Part shown: positions 8,791-19,596 of the stretch, piece after piece | How the letters are laid out: each line of letters starts with the position of its first letter | How positions within the stretch are numbered: position 1 is the first letter of the stretch | Assembly: GCF_900107965.1 (NCBI RefSeq) | Contig: NZ_FNVU01000005.1 | Location: 248,001-312,000 of the forward strand | Length of the DNA: 64,000 nt | Source of the DNA: Actinacidiphila yanglinensis | GTDB taxonomy: Bacteria; Actinomycetota; Actinomycetes; Streptomycetales; Streptomycetaceae | Reading direction: 5' to 3' | Translations under genes and position numbers: made by a program | The notes under the pieces: generated by a model | What the model was told of the DNA's origin: nothing | The model's input: only the letters and a program-made list of their open reading frames with translations | Database searches by the model: none

Positions 8791-8817
8791 TCGACTGGTG
8801 TCCCCAAGCCGGAGGGG

Positions 8818-9330
8818 TCAGCCGAGGTCGGGGCCGAGCAGGCCGAGCACGCCCTCGATGTTCGCGTCCAGATAGTGCCGCAGGGTCAACGGCACGATCT
8901 CCACGGAGGCGAGTCCCATCCGTGTGAAGGGCACCCGCACCACCTCGTAGGTGCCGCACGGCTCGTCGATCTCCGGGCCGTGCCGCCGGTCGAGGTCCAT
9001 CGAGTCCAGCCGGCAGGCGAAGAAGTACTGCACCTTCACGCCGTGCGCGCCGTCGTCCGTGATGTGCTCGACGGTGTCGACGAAGGCGGGCACCGCATCG
9101 GTGATCTTGCCACCCAACTCCTCGTCGATCTCCCGGTGCAGGGCGGCGAGGATCCCGGCGTCGTCGTCCTCGACCCCGCCACCGGGGGTGAGCCAGTACG
9201 GAGCGAGGCCGGGCTTGGTCCGCTTGATCAGCACGAGCCGGTCACCGTCGAGGATGATCCCGCGGGCAGTGCGCTTGACCACCGGTCGGGTGGAGGGACT
9301 GGGAGACGAGTCCGGAGGCATGCCTGACAT
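8818..9330 (-). CDS. Nudix hydrolase
   Basis: About 170 residues. The Nudix box is recognisable as GGGVEDDDAGILAALHREI followed by DEELG, including the catalytic REUxEE core. It departs from GX5EX7REUXEEXGU where the first Glu would be (Ala by my alignment). Such enzymes hydrolyse nucleoside diphosphates linked to other groups. Starts at 9330, 9321 or TTG 9354 are all possible and none has a strong ribosome site; I chose 9330. It lies tail-to-tail with the HAD gene. Confidence 0.82.
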   Translation of the reverse strand: MSGMPPDSSPSPSTRPVVKRTARGIILDGDRLVLIKRTKPGLAPYWLTPGGGVEDDDAGILAALHREIDEELGGKITDAVPAFVDTVEHITDDGAHGVKVQYFFACRLDSMDLDRRHGPEIDEPCGTYEVVRVPFTRMGLASVEIVPLTLRHYLDANIEGVLGLLGPDLG

Positions 9331-9539
9331 CTGCCGCGAGGGACCCCCGGGCAAACGTGCCCGGGTCCGGGAAATCGTCGCCGGTCGCCGCTGTCACCGC
9401 TGCGATGCCGGCGGCGAACGGCCGTGCGAGCCGCGGGTGCTCCTGACCTTCCCCGCGTCGCCCTCCCCCGCCTCGTCCTTCCGCTGTCGCGCGCGCCGTT
9501 CGCCGGTTCTGCCTCCGCCGGTTCGCGCCCGGCCGCGGC

Positions 9540-10721
9540 TCACACGCCTGCCGCGTACCGCCAGAAGTCCTGCACCTGCGGCGTGGGCACCGGACTGGCC
9601 ACGCCGACCTGGGTGAAGAGGAGGTGGACCGAGCCGGTCGACGGCACGACGTGGGCCGACGTGCCGGTCCCGCCGACCCAGCCGTAGCGGCCCGGGACGT
9701 TCCACGGTTCGACGGCCTCGACGTCCACGCTGCCGCCGTAGCCCCAGCTCTGGCCCTCCAGGAACAGCGGGCTCGCCTCGCGCTGGGCCGGGGTGAGCCG
9801 GTCGGTCGTCATCAGCCGCACCGACCGGGTCGACAGCAGGCGCCGCCCGTCGGCGGTGGCGCCCTCGGCGAGCAGCATCCGGCCGAACGCGAGCCAGTCG
9901 TCGACCGTCGAGACCAGGCCGCCGGCACCGGACGCGAAGGGCGGCATGGTGCTCCACTGGCCGTCCGGCCCGTCGACCAGCTCCAGACCACCGGAGTCAT
10001 CGGCCCGGTAGTAGCTGGTGAGGCGGTCCCGTTTGGCGGCCGGGACGGTGAAACCGGTGTCGGGCATGCCCAGCCGCTCGAAGACCCGCTCGGCCAGGAA
10101 GTCGGGCAGCGACTGGCCGCTGACCCGCTCGATCAGCAGGCCCTGGAGGTCGGAGGACGTGTTGTACAGCCATGCCTCGCCCGGCTGGTAGAGCAGCGGG
10201 ATACCGGCCAGCGTCTCGATCCACTCGTCGGTGGGCAGGAACCGCTGCGGCTCACGGCCGTCGCGCTGCACGCCCTCGGCGAGGAGCGGCTGCACCGCGG
10301 GCAGCGTGAAGTCCGACGGGAAGCCGTACCCGGTCAGCGAGCTGAGCAGGTCCTCGACGGTGATCGCGCGGACGGCCGGCACCACGTCGTCGACCGCGGC
10401 CGCCGGGCTGCGCACCACGCTCGGCGCGGCCAGCTCCGGCAGCCACCGCGCCACCGGGTCCGCGAGGTCGAGCCGGCCGTCGTCGATGAGCACCATCACC
10501 GCGGCGGCCGTGATCGGCTTGGTGATCGAGGCGATCCGGAAGATCGAGTCCCTGGCCATCGGCGTGCGCCCCTCGGCGTCGGTGGACCCGACCGCCGCGA
10601 ACTGGACGTCGCCGCCGCGGCACACCAGCGCCACCGCGCCGGGCAGGGTGTCGTCCTCGACATACGGCCGCAGGACCTCTCCGAGGTTCGCTGCGCTCGG
10701 CACGTGCGCTGACTTCGTCAT
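9540..10721 (-). CDS. Serine hydrolase, class C beta-lactamase fold
   Basis: 393 residues, no signal peptide. The catalytic SxxK is in FRIASITKPI (about residues 66-75), the YxN tyrosine motif in WLYNTSSDLQG, and the third motif probably near STGSVHLLFTQ. This is a PF00144 esterase/beta-lactamase-like protein of EstB type rather than a drug-resistance beta-lactamase. Start chosen at ATG 10721, because a -10-like TAGCGT ends 6 nt upstream and there is no ribosome site, fitting a leaderless mRNA; a GTG two codons earlier would lie inside that spacer. Adjacent to the CGL-type gene upstream on the same strand. Confidence 0.88.
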   Translation of the reverse strand: MTKSAHVPSAANLGEVLRPYVEDDTLPGAVALVCRGGDVQFAAVGSTDAEGRTPMARDSIFRIASITKPITAAAVMVLIDDGRLDLADPVARWLPELAAPSVVRSPAAAVDDVVPAVRAITVEDLLSSLTGYGFPSDFTLPAVQPLLAEGVQRDGREPQRFLPTDEWIETLAGIPLLYQPGEAWLYNTSSDLQGLLIERVSGQSLPDFLAERVFERLGMPDTGFTVPAAKRDRLTSYYRADDSGGLELVDGPDGQWSTMPPFASGAGGLVSTVDDWLAFGRMLLAEGATADGRRLLSTRSVRLMTTDRLTPAQREASPLFLEGQSWGYGGSVDVEAVEPWNVPGRYGWVGGTGTSAHVVPSTGSVHLLFTQVGVASPVPTPQVQDFWRYAAGV

Positions 10722-10727
10722 GCGCAC

Positions 10728-10733
10728 ACGCTA
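10728..10733 (-). promoter_or_regulatory. -10 element of a probable leaderless promoter for the serine hydrolase
   Basis: TAGCGT on the minus strand, 6 nt before the ATG at 10721. Spacing places the transcription start at or next to the start codon. Confidence 0.45.
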
Positions 10734-10752
10734 GCCGCGGGTGTGCGGGGCC

Positions 10753-11907
10753 CTACAGCTGGCGCGCGGCCTCGTCCAGCGCACGGACCACGTCGGCCAC
10801 GATGTCGTCCGGGTCCTCCACACCGACCGAGAAGCGTACGAAGCCCGGCGCCACCGCGTCCCCGCCCCAGCGGGCCCGCCGCTCGGCGGTGCACTGCACG
10901 CTGCCGAAGCTCGTCGCCTCGGAGGTCATCCGCAGCGCACCGAGGAACCGCTCCGCGTGCGCCTGGTCGGGCAGCGTGAAGGACACCACGCTGCCGAAGC
11001 GGCGCATCTGCTTGCTCGCGATCTCGTGCGAGGGGTCGGTGGGCAGCCCCGGGTGCCGTACGGCCGTCACCTCGGGCCGCTCCAGCAGGGCGCGGGCGAG
11101 GGCCAGCGCGTTCGTCGCCTGGCGGTCCACCCGCAGGGACAGCGTGGCCAGCGAACGGTGGGCCAGCCAGGTCTCCATCGGCCCGGGGATGGCGCCCACC
11201 GTCTTGCGCCACTTCCGTACGGAGTCGGCCAGTTCGGGGCTGCGGGTCGTGACGTACCCCATCAGCAGGTCGCCGTGGCCGTTGAGCGCCTTCGTGCCGC
11301 TGGCCACGGAGAAGTCCGCACCCAGTGCGAGGGGGCGCTGGCCCAGCGGCGTGGCCAGGGTGTTGTCCACGGCGACCAGCGCGCCGGCCGCGTGGGCGGC
11401 GTCGGTCAGCCGGCGGATGTCGCACACGTCGAGCTCGGGGTTGGACGGGCTCTCCACCCACACCAGCCGCGCCCCGTCCACCAGCGGGAGTTGGGCGTCG
11501 CCCGCGGTCGGCGCCATCCGCACCTCGACGCCGTACGACTCCAGGCGCTCGATGAGGGCGCGCGTCGTCTGGTAGCAGTCCGAGGGAAGCACGACCGCGT
11601 CGCCGGAGCGCACCTGCGACAGCAGCACCGCGGAGATCGCGCCCATCCCGGAGGCGAACGCGAGCGTGCCGGCGGCCGGGTCGCCCGGCGCCTCGAGCTC
11701 CGCGATCGCCTGTTCCAGCAGGTCCCAGGTGGGGTTGTCGTCCCGGCCGTAGACGTACGGTCCGGTGGGCTCGCCGGGCAGGTGGTAGTGCGAGACGAAG
11801 ACCGGGCCGGGCAGCGACGGTTCGTACGGGCGCGCCTCGGGGCGTCCGGCGTGCACGCTGCGGGTGCTGTCGCCGATCGGCTCTCCTGCCGTGCGGTCCT
11901 GCGTCAT
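10753..11907 (-). CDS. Cystathionine gamma-lyase/synthase-type PLP enzyme
   Basis: 384 residues of the Cys/Met metabolism PLP-dependent family (PF01053). Visible signatures are the N-terminal VYGRDDNPTW tetramer-contact region, FASGMGAIS phosphate-binding loop, and VASGTKALNGHGD, in which the Lys forms the Schiff base with PLP. Reactions in the family include gamma- or beta-elimination and gamma-replacement on cystathionine or homoserine esters; gamma-lyase is the usual call in Streptomyces. Start ATG 11907 has AAGGATGAG upstream; a GTG at 11940 is less likely. Downstream serine hydrolase gene has its own promoter. Confidence 0.88.
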   Translation of the reverse strand: MTQDRTAGEPIGDSTRSVHAGRPEARPYEPSLPGPVFVSHYHLPGEPTGPYVYGRDDNPTWDLLEQAIAELEAPGDPAAGTLAFASGMGAISAVLLSQVRSGDAVVLPSDCYQTTRALIERLESYGVEVRMAPTAGDAQLPLVDGARLVWVESPSNPELDVCDIRRLTDAAHAAGALVAVDNTLATPLGQRPLALGADFSVASGTKALNGHGDLLMGYVTTRSPELADSVRKWRKTVGAIPGPMETWLAHRSLATLSLRVDRQATNALALARALLERPEVTAVRHPGLPTDPSHEIASKQMRRFGSVVSFTLPDQAHAERFLGALRMTSEATSFGSVQCTAERRARWGGDAVAPGFVRFSVGVEDPDDIVADVVRALDEAARQL

Positions 11908-11961
11908 GCGGTTCTCATCCTTCGTGTCCTCGGTGCTCACTGGTCGTGCCGGCCCGGTCGC

Positions 11962-12342
11962 TCAGTCGTCCTCGTCCGGCAGGACGACGTGCAGGGCCCA
12001 CGCGACGATGCTGACGATCAGGCCGCCGAGCACCGCCGTCCAGAAGCCGTGCACGTGGAACTTCAGGCTGAGCTGGCCGGCCAGCCACGACGTCAGCAGC
12101 AGCATCAGGGCGTTCACCACGAGGGTGATCAGACCCAGGGTGAGGATGAACAGCGGAAACGACAGGACCTTGACGACCGGCTTCACCAGCCAGTTCACCA
12201 CGCCGAAGACGAGAGCCACGAGTATGAGCGTGAGCGCTTCCCGCGCCTTGGAGCTTCCGGTCAGCGTGATGTTCTTGAGCAGCCACACGGCCACGCCCAG
12301 GGCCCCGGCATTGGCCAGGGTCTTGACCACGAAATTCTTCAT
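11962..12342 (-). CDS. Phage holin superfamily IV-type small membrane protein
   Basis: 126 residues with four transmembrane helices (about 8-25, 33-50, 59-85, 95-115) and the family feature GVVNWLVKPVVKVLS. Belongs to the mycobacterial 4TMS phage holin family (PF04020), which is common as an ordinary chromosomal membrane protein in actinobacteria; there is no phage context here. Start ATG 12342 chosen because the conserved region starts right after it and GGTGAG lies upstream. Divergent from the cupin gene. Confidence 0.85.
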   Translation of the reverse strand: MKNFVVKTLANAGALGVAVWLLKNITLTGSSKAREALTLILVALVFGVVNWLVKPVVKVLSFPLFILTLGLITLVVNALMLLLTSWLAGQLSLKFHVHGFWTAVLGGLIVSIVAWALHVVLPDEDD

Positions 12343-12421
12343 GGTGAGATCGTCGCAGGTCTGATCACCGGGACAAGAGACGGAGCAGAACCGTGGCCGT
12401 ACCGCAGTGGAGGAGTGAGCG

Positions 12422-12739
12422 ATGAAGGTGTTCCGGCTGGATGACCTGGACGCGGAGCGCGCGGCGAACCAGGGTGCGTATCTCCGGTTCCTGCGGGAAC
12501 GCACCATGTCGGCGGGTCTCTACGCCCTCAAGGCCGGCGAGAGCGACCCGCAGAAGCCGCACGCGCAGGACGAGATCTACCTCGTGGTCAGCGGCCGGGC
12601 CTCGATCACCGTGGGAGAGGAGACCACCACCGTCGCGCGCGGCAGCGTGGTGTACGTGCCGGCCGGGACGCCGCACCGCTTCCACCACATCAGCGAGGAC
12701 CTCAGGGTCATGGTGGTCTTCTCGCCACCGGAGCCCTAG
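12422..12739 (+). CDS. Cupin domain protein
   Basis: 105 residues forming one cupin-2 beta barrel (PF07883). Cupin motif 1 is seen as PHAQDEIYLVVSGRA with a metal-binding type H/E pair, and motif 2 as VPAGTPHRFHH. Probably binds a metal ion and a small ligand; the activity is unknown. ATG preceded by GGAGGAG at 5 nt. Short, monodomain, followed by the DUF5326 gene after 124 nt. Confidence 0.88.
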   Translation: MKVFRLDDLDAERAANQGAYLRFLRERTMSAGLYALKAGESDPQKPHAQDEIYLVVSGRASITVGEETTTVARGSVVYVPAGTPHRFHHISEDLRVMVVFSPPEP

Positions 12740-12863
12740 GGGCCGGATCAGGGTCGGATGGGGTCTTCCCGGCCTTCGTCCCCGGGCCGGGTGGCCCTAC
12801 AGTCGAAGTACGGCACCGTCGGAGTACGCGCCACGCGTAGCGACCAAGGAGCGAAAGAGCGTT

Positions 12864-13079
12864 ATGGACAAGCTGCTGAAGAGCCTGCCCTGGTGGGTCA
12901 AGTGGATCGGCATCCCGGTCATCGCGCTGATCGTTTTCGGCACGCTGATCGCGAGCCTCGTCAGCATCGTGATCGGCCTGCTGTTCAAGCTGGTCGTCTT
13001 CGTGGTCCTGGTCGGCGCGCTGGTCTTCGTCGTGAAGCGCGTCACATCCGGTGGCTCCGGCAAGAAGCGCGACTGGTGA
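12864..13079 (+). CDS. DUF5326-type small membrane protein
   Basis: 71 residues: a short amphipathic Trp-rich N-terminus (LPWWVKWIG), two hydrophobic helices (about 16-38 and 40-58) and a basic tail ending in SGKKRDW. The arrangement fits DUF5326, a Streptomyces family of unknown function usually found by the cystathionine lyase and cupin genes, as here. AAGGAG lies 12 nt upstream of ATG. A strong stem-loop follows. Confidence 0.8.
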   Translation: MDKLLKSLPWWVKWIGIPVIALIVFGTLIASLVSIVIGLLFKLVVFVVLVGALVFVVKRVTSGGSGKKRDW

Positions 13080-13150
13080 CGGTGGCGTCCCGGCCGAGGC
13101 CGGGACCCCGCACTCCGCCCCGCAGTACCCGCAGTACCCGCGCCGCCCGG

Positions 13151-13180
13151 ACCGGCGAACGGCTCAGACCGTTCGCCGGT
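13151..13180. terminator. Bidirectional stem-loop terminator
   Basis: Perfect 12-bp stem ACCGGCGAACGG/CCGTTCGCCGGT with a 6-nt loop, between the convergent DUF5326 and YibE/F genes. Confidence 0.85.
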
Positions 13181-13185
13181 CCGAC

Positions 13186-14628
13186 TCATTTCGCCCGGCG
13201 GTGGCTGTGCCCCGCACCCGGCGGCCGACCCGGACCGGGGACCGTCGCGGGGACCCGCTGACCGCCCTGCGCGTCCACGGGGGCCGCCGCGCCCCGGTCG
13301 CCGCGGTCCGCGCTCACCACCAGCGCGGCCAGCGCCGTGGTCAGCGGCACCGACGCCACCAGCCCGATACTGCCGACCAGCGTCCGGACGATCTCCTCGG
13401 CCACCAGCTCGCTGCTCGCCACCTGGAGCACGCCGCTGCGGGCGATCGAGAAGAGCAGCAGCAGCGGCAGGGCGGCGCCCGCGTAGGCCATCACCAGGGT
13501 GTTGACGACCGAGGCGATGTGGTCGCGGCCGATCCGCATCCCGGCGCCGTAGAGCTTGCGCCGGCTCGCGGTCGGGTCGGCGTCCTTCAGCTCCCACACC
13601 GCGGCGACCTGGGTCACCGTCACGTCGTCCAGCACGCCGAGCGAGCCGATGATCACCCCGGCCAGCAGCACACCCTTGATCTGGATGTCCGGGTAGAGGG
13701 TGTGGATCAGGCCGGTCTCGTCCGAGGTGTTCCCGGTCAGCCGGGCCCAGCTGATGAAGACCGAGCCCAGCGCGCCGATCAGGAACAGCGAGCACAGCGT
13801 GCCGAGCACCGCCACGGACGTGCGCGCGCTGACCCCGTGGCACAGGTACAGCGCGATGAGCATGATCGCGCTGCCGCCCACCACCGCGACGAGCAGCGGA
13901 TTGTCGCCGCGCAGGATCGCCGGGAGGATGAAGAGGGTCAGGATGCCGAACGAGATCGCCAGCGCGACCAGCGCCATGATCCCGCGCAGCCGGCCGACGA
14001 GTACCACCAGCAGCGCGAAGATCCCCGCGAGGAGCGCGACCGGCACGCCGCGGTCCACGTCGGTCACCGAGTAGCGCAGGTTCTTGGGTGCGTTGGGGGC
14101 GTAGGCGAGCACGACGCCCTCGCCCTTGGTGTAGCGGCGGGTCTGGTCCGGCTGGACGATCTCGGTGAACTTCGTGCCCTTGTCCGGCCCCTTCATCACC
14201 TCGATCGTCGCCTTCTGGCAGTCGTCGCCGGCGGTGCCCGTCCCCGCCGCGGACGAGCCGCCCGCGTCCCCGCCGGCCGAACTCCCGTCAGACCCGTCGG
14301 TGTTGGGCAGCGCGCCGGCCGCCTTGCAGGACACGTGCACGAGTTGCACCACTTTGCCCGGTCGGGTCTGCTGGTCGAACCCGACCCCGCTGCGCGCGTG
14401 CCCGGGCGCGCCGCCGGGCCAGAGCAGCACCAGACCGGCGAGCACCGCGGCCGCGAACGGCACGAGGACGGCAGCGATCACCTTCCGCAGATGCCGGGAG
14501 ACCGGCGGCACCGGCCCGTGCGCGTGCCCATGGCTGTGCCCGTGGCCGTGACCGGAGTCGAAGCCGGAGCCGGAGCCGCCGGCCGCGGAGGGGTGCGGGC
14601 CGTGCGCGCCGGCCTGGGGGGAGTCCAC
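13186..14628 (-). CDS. YibE/F family membrane protein with His-rich N-terminus
   Basis: 480 residues. A cytoplasmic N-terminal tail with six alternating His between residues 27 and 37 precedes TM1 (about 50-70). A large extracytoplasmic domain with a Ser/Gly-rich stretch follows, then about seven helices in the YibE/F core (PF07907), with the conserved LGVLDDVTVTQ region. Biochemical role of the family is unsettled. GTG 14628 is the likely start; GATGAT lies 6 nt upstream, so it may be leaderless. Divergent from thiC. The His tail could bind a divalent metal, which is inference. Confidence 0.85.
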   Translation of the reverse strand: MDSPQAGAHGPHPSAAGGSGSGFDSGHGHGHSHGHAHGPVPPVSRHLRKVIAAVLVPFAAAVLAGLVLLWPGGAPGHARSGVGFDQQTRPGKVVQLVHVSCKAAGALPNTDGSDGSSAGGDAGGSSAAGTGTAGDDCQKATIEVMKGPDKGTKFTEIVQPDQTRRYTKGEGVVLAYAPNAPKNLRYSVTDVDRGVPVALLAGIFALLVVLVGRLRGIMALVALAISFGILTLFILPAILRGDNPLLVAVVGGSAIMLIALYLCHGVSARTSVAVLGTLCSLFLIGALGSVFISWARLTGNTSDETGLIHTLYPDIQIKGVLLAGVIIGSLGVLDDVTVTQVAAVWELKDADPTASRRKLYGAGMRIGRDHIASVVNTLVMAYAGAALPLLLLFSIARSGVLQVASSELVAEEIVRTLVGSIGLVASVPLTTALAALVVSADRGDRGAAAPVDAQGGQRVPATVPGPGRPPGAGHSHRRAK

Positions 14629-14696
14629 GCCCGCATCATCGCAAGGGCCCTGGTGAATGTCCGTACCCAGCCGCTACCGTTGGCAGCACCTTTGCA

Positions 14697-16616
<1,920 letters not shown>

Positions 16617-16649
16617 GCCGGGTCCGCTCCCGGTACAGAGGGTCCGGTG

Positions 16650-16679
16650 CGGAGGGTCCGGTGGGTGCCGGACCCTCCG
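16650..16679. terminator. Bidirectional stem-loop terminator after thiC
   Basis: GGAGGGTCCGG (16651-16661) pairs perfectly with CCGGACCCTCC (16668-16678), extended by one C-G pair; loop of 6. It separates thiC from the convergent secreted-protein gene. Confidence 0.85.
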
Positions 16680-16707
16680 TGCTGCCCCGTGCTGCCGCGG
16701 CTCCCGG

Positions 16708-17094
16708 TCAGTCCGTGTTGGCGTTCGCGTGGGGAGCCACGGGCGGCGGCCAGCCGACGGTGGAGAAGCTGTGCCACAGGCCCGGGGTGTCGGCGGTGTT
16801 CGCGGTGAAGGTGGTGGGCAGGTAGGTGCTGGGGCGGCCCACCGGGTCGTTGCAGTTCAGGCCCTTGTGCAGCCAGATGTCGACGCCGGTGTTGTTGCTC
16901 ACGCGGTTGACGCCCAGGGGAGCGAAACGGTGGCAGGCGCCGTTGCCCTGCGCGGGGTTGGAGATGGTCTGGCTGAAGGCGAGGCCCCGGGTGCCCGTCA
17001 CCTGGCCGGCCGAGGAGTCGGAGCAGGCCGTCGCCGCCAGGGCGAGCGGGATGGTCGTGCACAGAGCAGCGAGCGTACGGCGGCGGACGCGCAT
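16708..17094 (-). CDS. Small secreted protein or lipoprotein, unknown function
   Basis: 128 residues. An RRR-containing N-terminus and hydrophobic stretch end in LALAATAC, a plausible though non-canonical lipobox (Cys about residue 24), so it is either a lipoprotein or a Sec-cleaved protein. The mature part is about 105 residues, polar, with two more Cys (GACHRF, LNCND) that could form a disulfide, and several Trp/Asn. I recognise no family. ATG 17094 has GGGAGAGG upstream at 4 nt, which decides this start over an earlier one. Convergent with thiC. Confidence 0.75.
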   Translation of the reverse strand: MRVRRRTLAALCTTIPLALAATACSDSSAGQVTGTRGLAFSQTISNPAQGNGACHRFAPLGVNRVSNNTGVDIWLHKGLNCNDPVGRPSTYLPTTFTANTADTPGLWHSFSTVGWPPPVAPHANANTD

Positions 17095-17182
17095 GGGCCT
17101 CTCCCGTTCTGACCAGGTACGGAAGAAGTCAAGCAACGGTCGTCAGGTGCCGCGACCGAGGGAGGTCCATCCGTGCGCGGCG

Positions 17183-18067
17183 CTAGTCGGGACGGTGGTC
17201 CGGGCCGCCGAAGTCCGGGCTGCTGAAGTCGGGCGACGCGAACCGGGGCGCGGTGGACTGCGGGTCCTGGGGTGAGGAGAAGTCGGGGCGCGAGTAGCCG
17301 AGCCGCGGCATGCGCGGGCCGGAGGCCGGCGCCGCGGGCGGCTGCGGTACGGCGACCCGTCCGGCCACCACGTCGTCGAGGAACGGCAGCATCCCTCGGT
17401 CGAGCAGCGCGCGGCGCCAGACCTCGCGGGCGTGCGCGACCTCGGGCGGCAGCGACGTGGGCCCGTCGTGGACCGCCGTGGAGCCGGCCCGCAGCGCGGT
17501 CAGCAGCAGGCCGATACCGCCGAGCACGATCGCCGCCGCGGCCACGGCGGCGAAGAACCAGCCCGCGGTGCGCAGCGGTGAGGCGATCCCCGGCTCCGGG
17601 GACACCGCCTGCAGGGCGTAGCCGATCAGTAGGAATATCAGCGCGGCGGCGCCGGCGAGCAGCGGCGTGAGGACCGCCATCACCGCGAAGAGGCCCGCGC
17701 CGGATCCGGCGCTGTCCGCGACCCCCATCGCGGCGTAGCTGAACGCCCGGTTGTCGCGGGCCTGGGCGGACTCGCGGGCCGCGTCCCGGCTCTCCGCGCG
17801 GACCTGGCGGTACGCGTCGTACTCCTCGGCGACCCGCGCCCCGATCGACTCGGCCGCGGCCAGGGCAATGGTGCGCAACTGCTCGATGTTCAGCGGGGAA
17901 CCGGCCGCGCCGTCCCCGCCGGAACCACGGGACGCGCCGGCCCTGCCATCCCCGCCGGCCTCGTCGGCCCCGCCGTCGATACCGTCCACGACGATACGCA
18001 GCGCCTCGTCGAGGACGTGCTCGAAGTCCGGGCGGTCCTCGGTGAGCAGGTGTGGAGCGCTGGTCAT
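17183..18067 (-). CDS. Membrane protein with two central TM helices, unknown function
   Basis: About 294 residues. N-terminal part is acidic with a Gly/Asp-rich disordered stretch (about 32-57), then a helical segment rich in Glu/Arg/Ala (about 60-105) that may form a coiled coil. Two long hydrophobic helices (about 123-150 and 160-190) and a C-terminal cytoplasmic tail with repeated F/SPDF units follow. No family recognised. Start 18067 is favoured over 18073 because GGGGG then sits 6 nt upstream. A parS-like palindrome lies 41 nt upstream of the start. Confidence 0.72.
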   Translation of the reverse strand: MTSAPHLLTEDRPDFEHVLDEALRIVVDGIDGGADEAGGDGRAGASRGSGGDGAAGSPLNIEQLRTIALAAAESIGARVAEEYDAYRQVRAESRDAARESAQARDNRAFSYAAMGVADSAGSGAGLFAVMAVLTPLLAGAAALIFLLIGYALQAVSPEPGIASPLRTAGWFFAAVAAAAIVLGGIGLLLTALRAGSTAVHDGPTSLPPEVAHAREVWRRALLDRGMLPFLDDVVAGRVAVPQPPAAPASGPRMPRLGYSRPDFSSPQDPQSTAPRFASPDFSSPDFGGPDHRPD

Positions 18068-18107
18068 GTGCATCCCCCGATGCTCCGACTCTCCGTGTAC
18101 GGCCGGT

Positions 18108-18121
18108 GTTCCACGTGGAAC
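18108..18121. other. parS-like ParB site, intergenic
   Basis: Perfect palindrome GTTCCACGTGGAAC between two minus-strand genes. Confidence 0.62.
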
Positions 18122-18224
18122 AGGCTCTGCCTGCCGGAAGCCCGGAGAGCGGTGGGACTACGGATACAGCGATGGTAGGGCCGTCCGGGGGGCCGTGACA
18201 GGGCGCAACCAGGAAATGTGGAAG

Positions 18225-19325
18225 CTAGCCCACCAGCGGGAGTTGGGCAACGAGCAGCCGCCCGTCCATGGTCACTCCGCCGTCCATCGCCACCGCGAGA
18301 CTGTCCGCGTAGACCATCGGGCCCTGGACCGTGGATGCCACCGCCTCGCTGTCCGCGGGGGAATCTCCGCCGACCTCGCCGAGCAGGTACGGGATCGGGC
18401 TGTGGCCGTGCACGACCCGGTTGCCCCCGTAGGTGCCCAGCAGTTCGCGGGCCGCCTCGGCGCCGCCGTCCCCGCGAAAGGCGAACCGCTTGGTGAACTT
18501 GCGGAACAGGTCCCAGCATTCGTCGGCGTCGGCGCGCTGCAGGACGCTGGTGACCGCGTCGTTCATCTCCTCGATGCTGCTGCCGTAGTCGAGATACGCG
18601 GTGGTGTCGGAGTGCACGAGCAGGTGGCCATCGGTGAGGTGCGCGGCGTCCAGCCGGGAGATCCAGGTCAGATGCCGGTCCTCCAGGCGCTCCATGTCGG
18701 AGGGCTGGCCGCCGTTCAGCCGCCAGGCGGCGAGGAACGACGCGGTGCCGCCGGTGGAGTTGACCGGGATGTCACCGAAGCGGTGCGCGCCCAGCAGCAG
18801 AAGTTCGTGGTTGCCCATCAGGGCGCGGCAGTAACCGCCGGCCGCCGCGGCCTCCGCGGAGAGCTGCATCACCAGCTCGATCACGCCGATGCCGTCCGGG
18901 CCGCGGTCGGTGAAGTCACCCAGGAACCACAGCCGGGCACTGCCTGCGGACCAGTGGCCTTCCTCGTCGACCAGCCCCGACTCGTGCAGCGCGGCGAGCA
19001 GTTCGTCCAGGTAGCCGTGCACGTCGCCGACCACGTAGAGCGGGCCGGGTCGCTTCTCGGTCGTTGCCACGTCGGTGATCACCGGAAGGTCGTGGGCGGT
19101 GGGGGTGTAGTCCGGCGGGACCAGCGGAGTGTCGGGGCGGGTCGGCTCGTAGCCGGGTGGTGCCGGAGGTGCCGCCGGTGGCGTGCCGCCGTCGAAAGCG
19201 GGCGGGGCCGGTGGATAGCCGGGTTCGTACCCGGCAGCCGGCGTGAAGTCGGGTGCCGTCCCGTAGCCGGGCGCGGGCTCGTAACCGGTGTCGGGCTCAT
19301 ACCCCTGACCTGCCCCCTGAGTCAT
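18225..19325 (-). CDS. Metallophosphoesterase (PPP-like) with Pro/Tyr-rich N-terminus
   Basis: 366 residues. The first 90 are low complexity, with several GYEP/YEP units and many Pro. The catalytic domain has the dinuclear-metal motifs GDVHG (100-104), GDFTDRG (136-142), GNHE (171-174) and a late VVHGHSPIP. This is the bacterial serine/threonine protein phosphatase or Ap4A-hydrolase-like calcineurin fold; targets are unknown. ATG 19325 is chosen because GGAGGGG lies 3-4 nt upstream; an in-frame GTG at 19337 is part of that region. The N-terminal tail may act in protein binding, which is inference. Confidence 0.87.
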   Translation of the reverse strand: MTQGAGQGYEPDTGYEPAPGYGTAPDFTPAAGYEPGYPPAPPAFDGGTPPAAPPAPPGYEPTRPDTPLVPPDYTPTAHDLPVITDVATTEKRPGPLYVVGDVHGYLDELLAALHESGLVDEEGHWSAGSARLWFLGDFTDRGPDGIGVIELVMQLSAEAAAAGGYCRALMGNHELLLLGAHRFGDIPVNSTGGTASFLAAWRLNGGQPSDMERLEDRHLTWISRLDAAHLTDGHLLVHSDTTAYLDYGSSIEEMNDAVTSVLQRADADECWDLFRKFTKRFAFRGDGGAEAARELLGTYGGNRVVHGHSPIPYLLGEVGGDSPADSEAVASTVQGPMVYADSLAVAMDGGVTMDGRLLVAQLPLVG

Positions 19326-19596
19326 CGACCCCTCCACGCTCGCGCCGCCATCCGCCCATCATAGGAATGCGGCTGGCGCGTTGTGACATACCCAGGCACC
19401 TCGTTTTCATGGGCCCTGGACAAAACGGCACGTAGTCACCCGGCAGTTCGCCGCCGACCGTCAGGATGACACGTGTCGGCCCGCATCCGGCCGGCCCGCC
19501 GCATCGGTCGGCTGCCCGGCCGGCCGACCGCCGCCGGGGTCACCCTGCCGCCCGGTCCGTCGGCCCGGCGCGGCTCGCCCTTCCTCCTGCGGCCGC

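Noticed and set aside
12048..12061. CACGTGGAAC half-site inside the holin-like gene
   Set aside because: Only one arm resembles parS.
19468..19477. GACACGTGTC palindrome after the LacI gene
   Set aside because: Shares only the CACGTG core with parS; flanks do not match.
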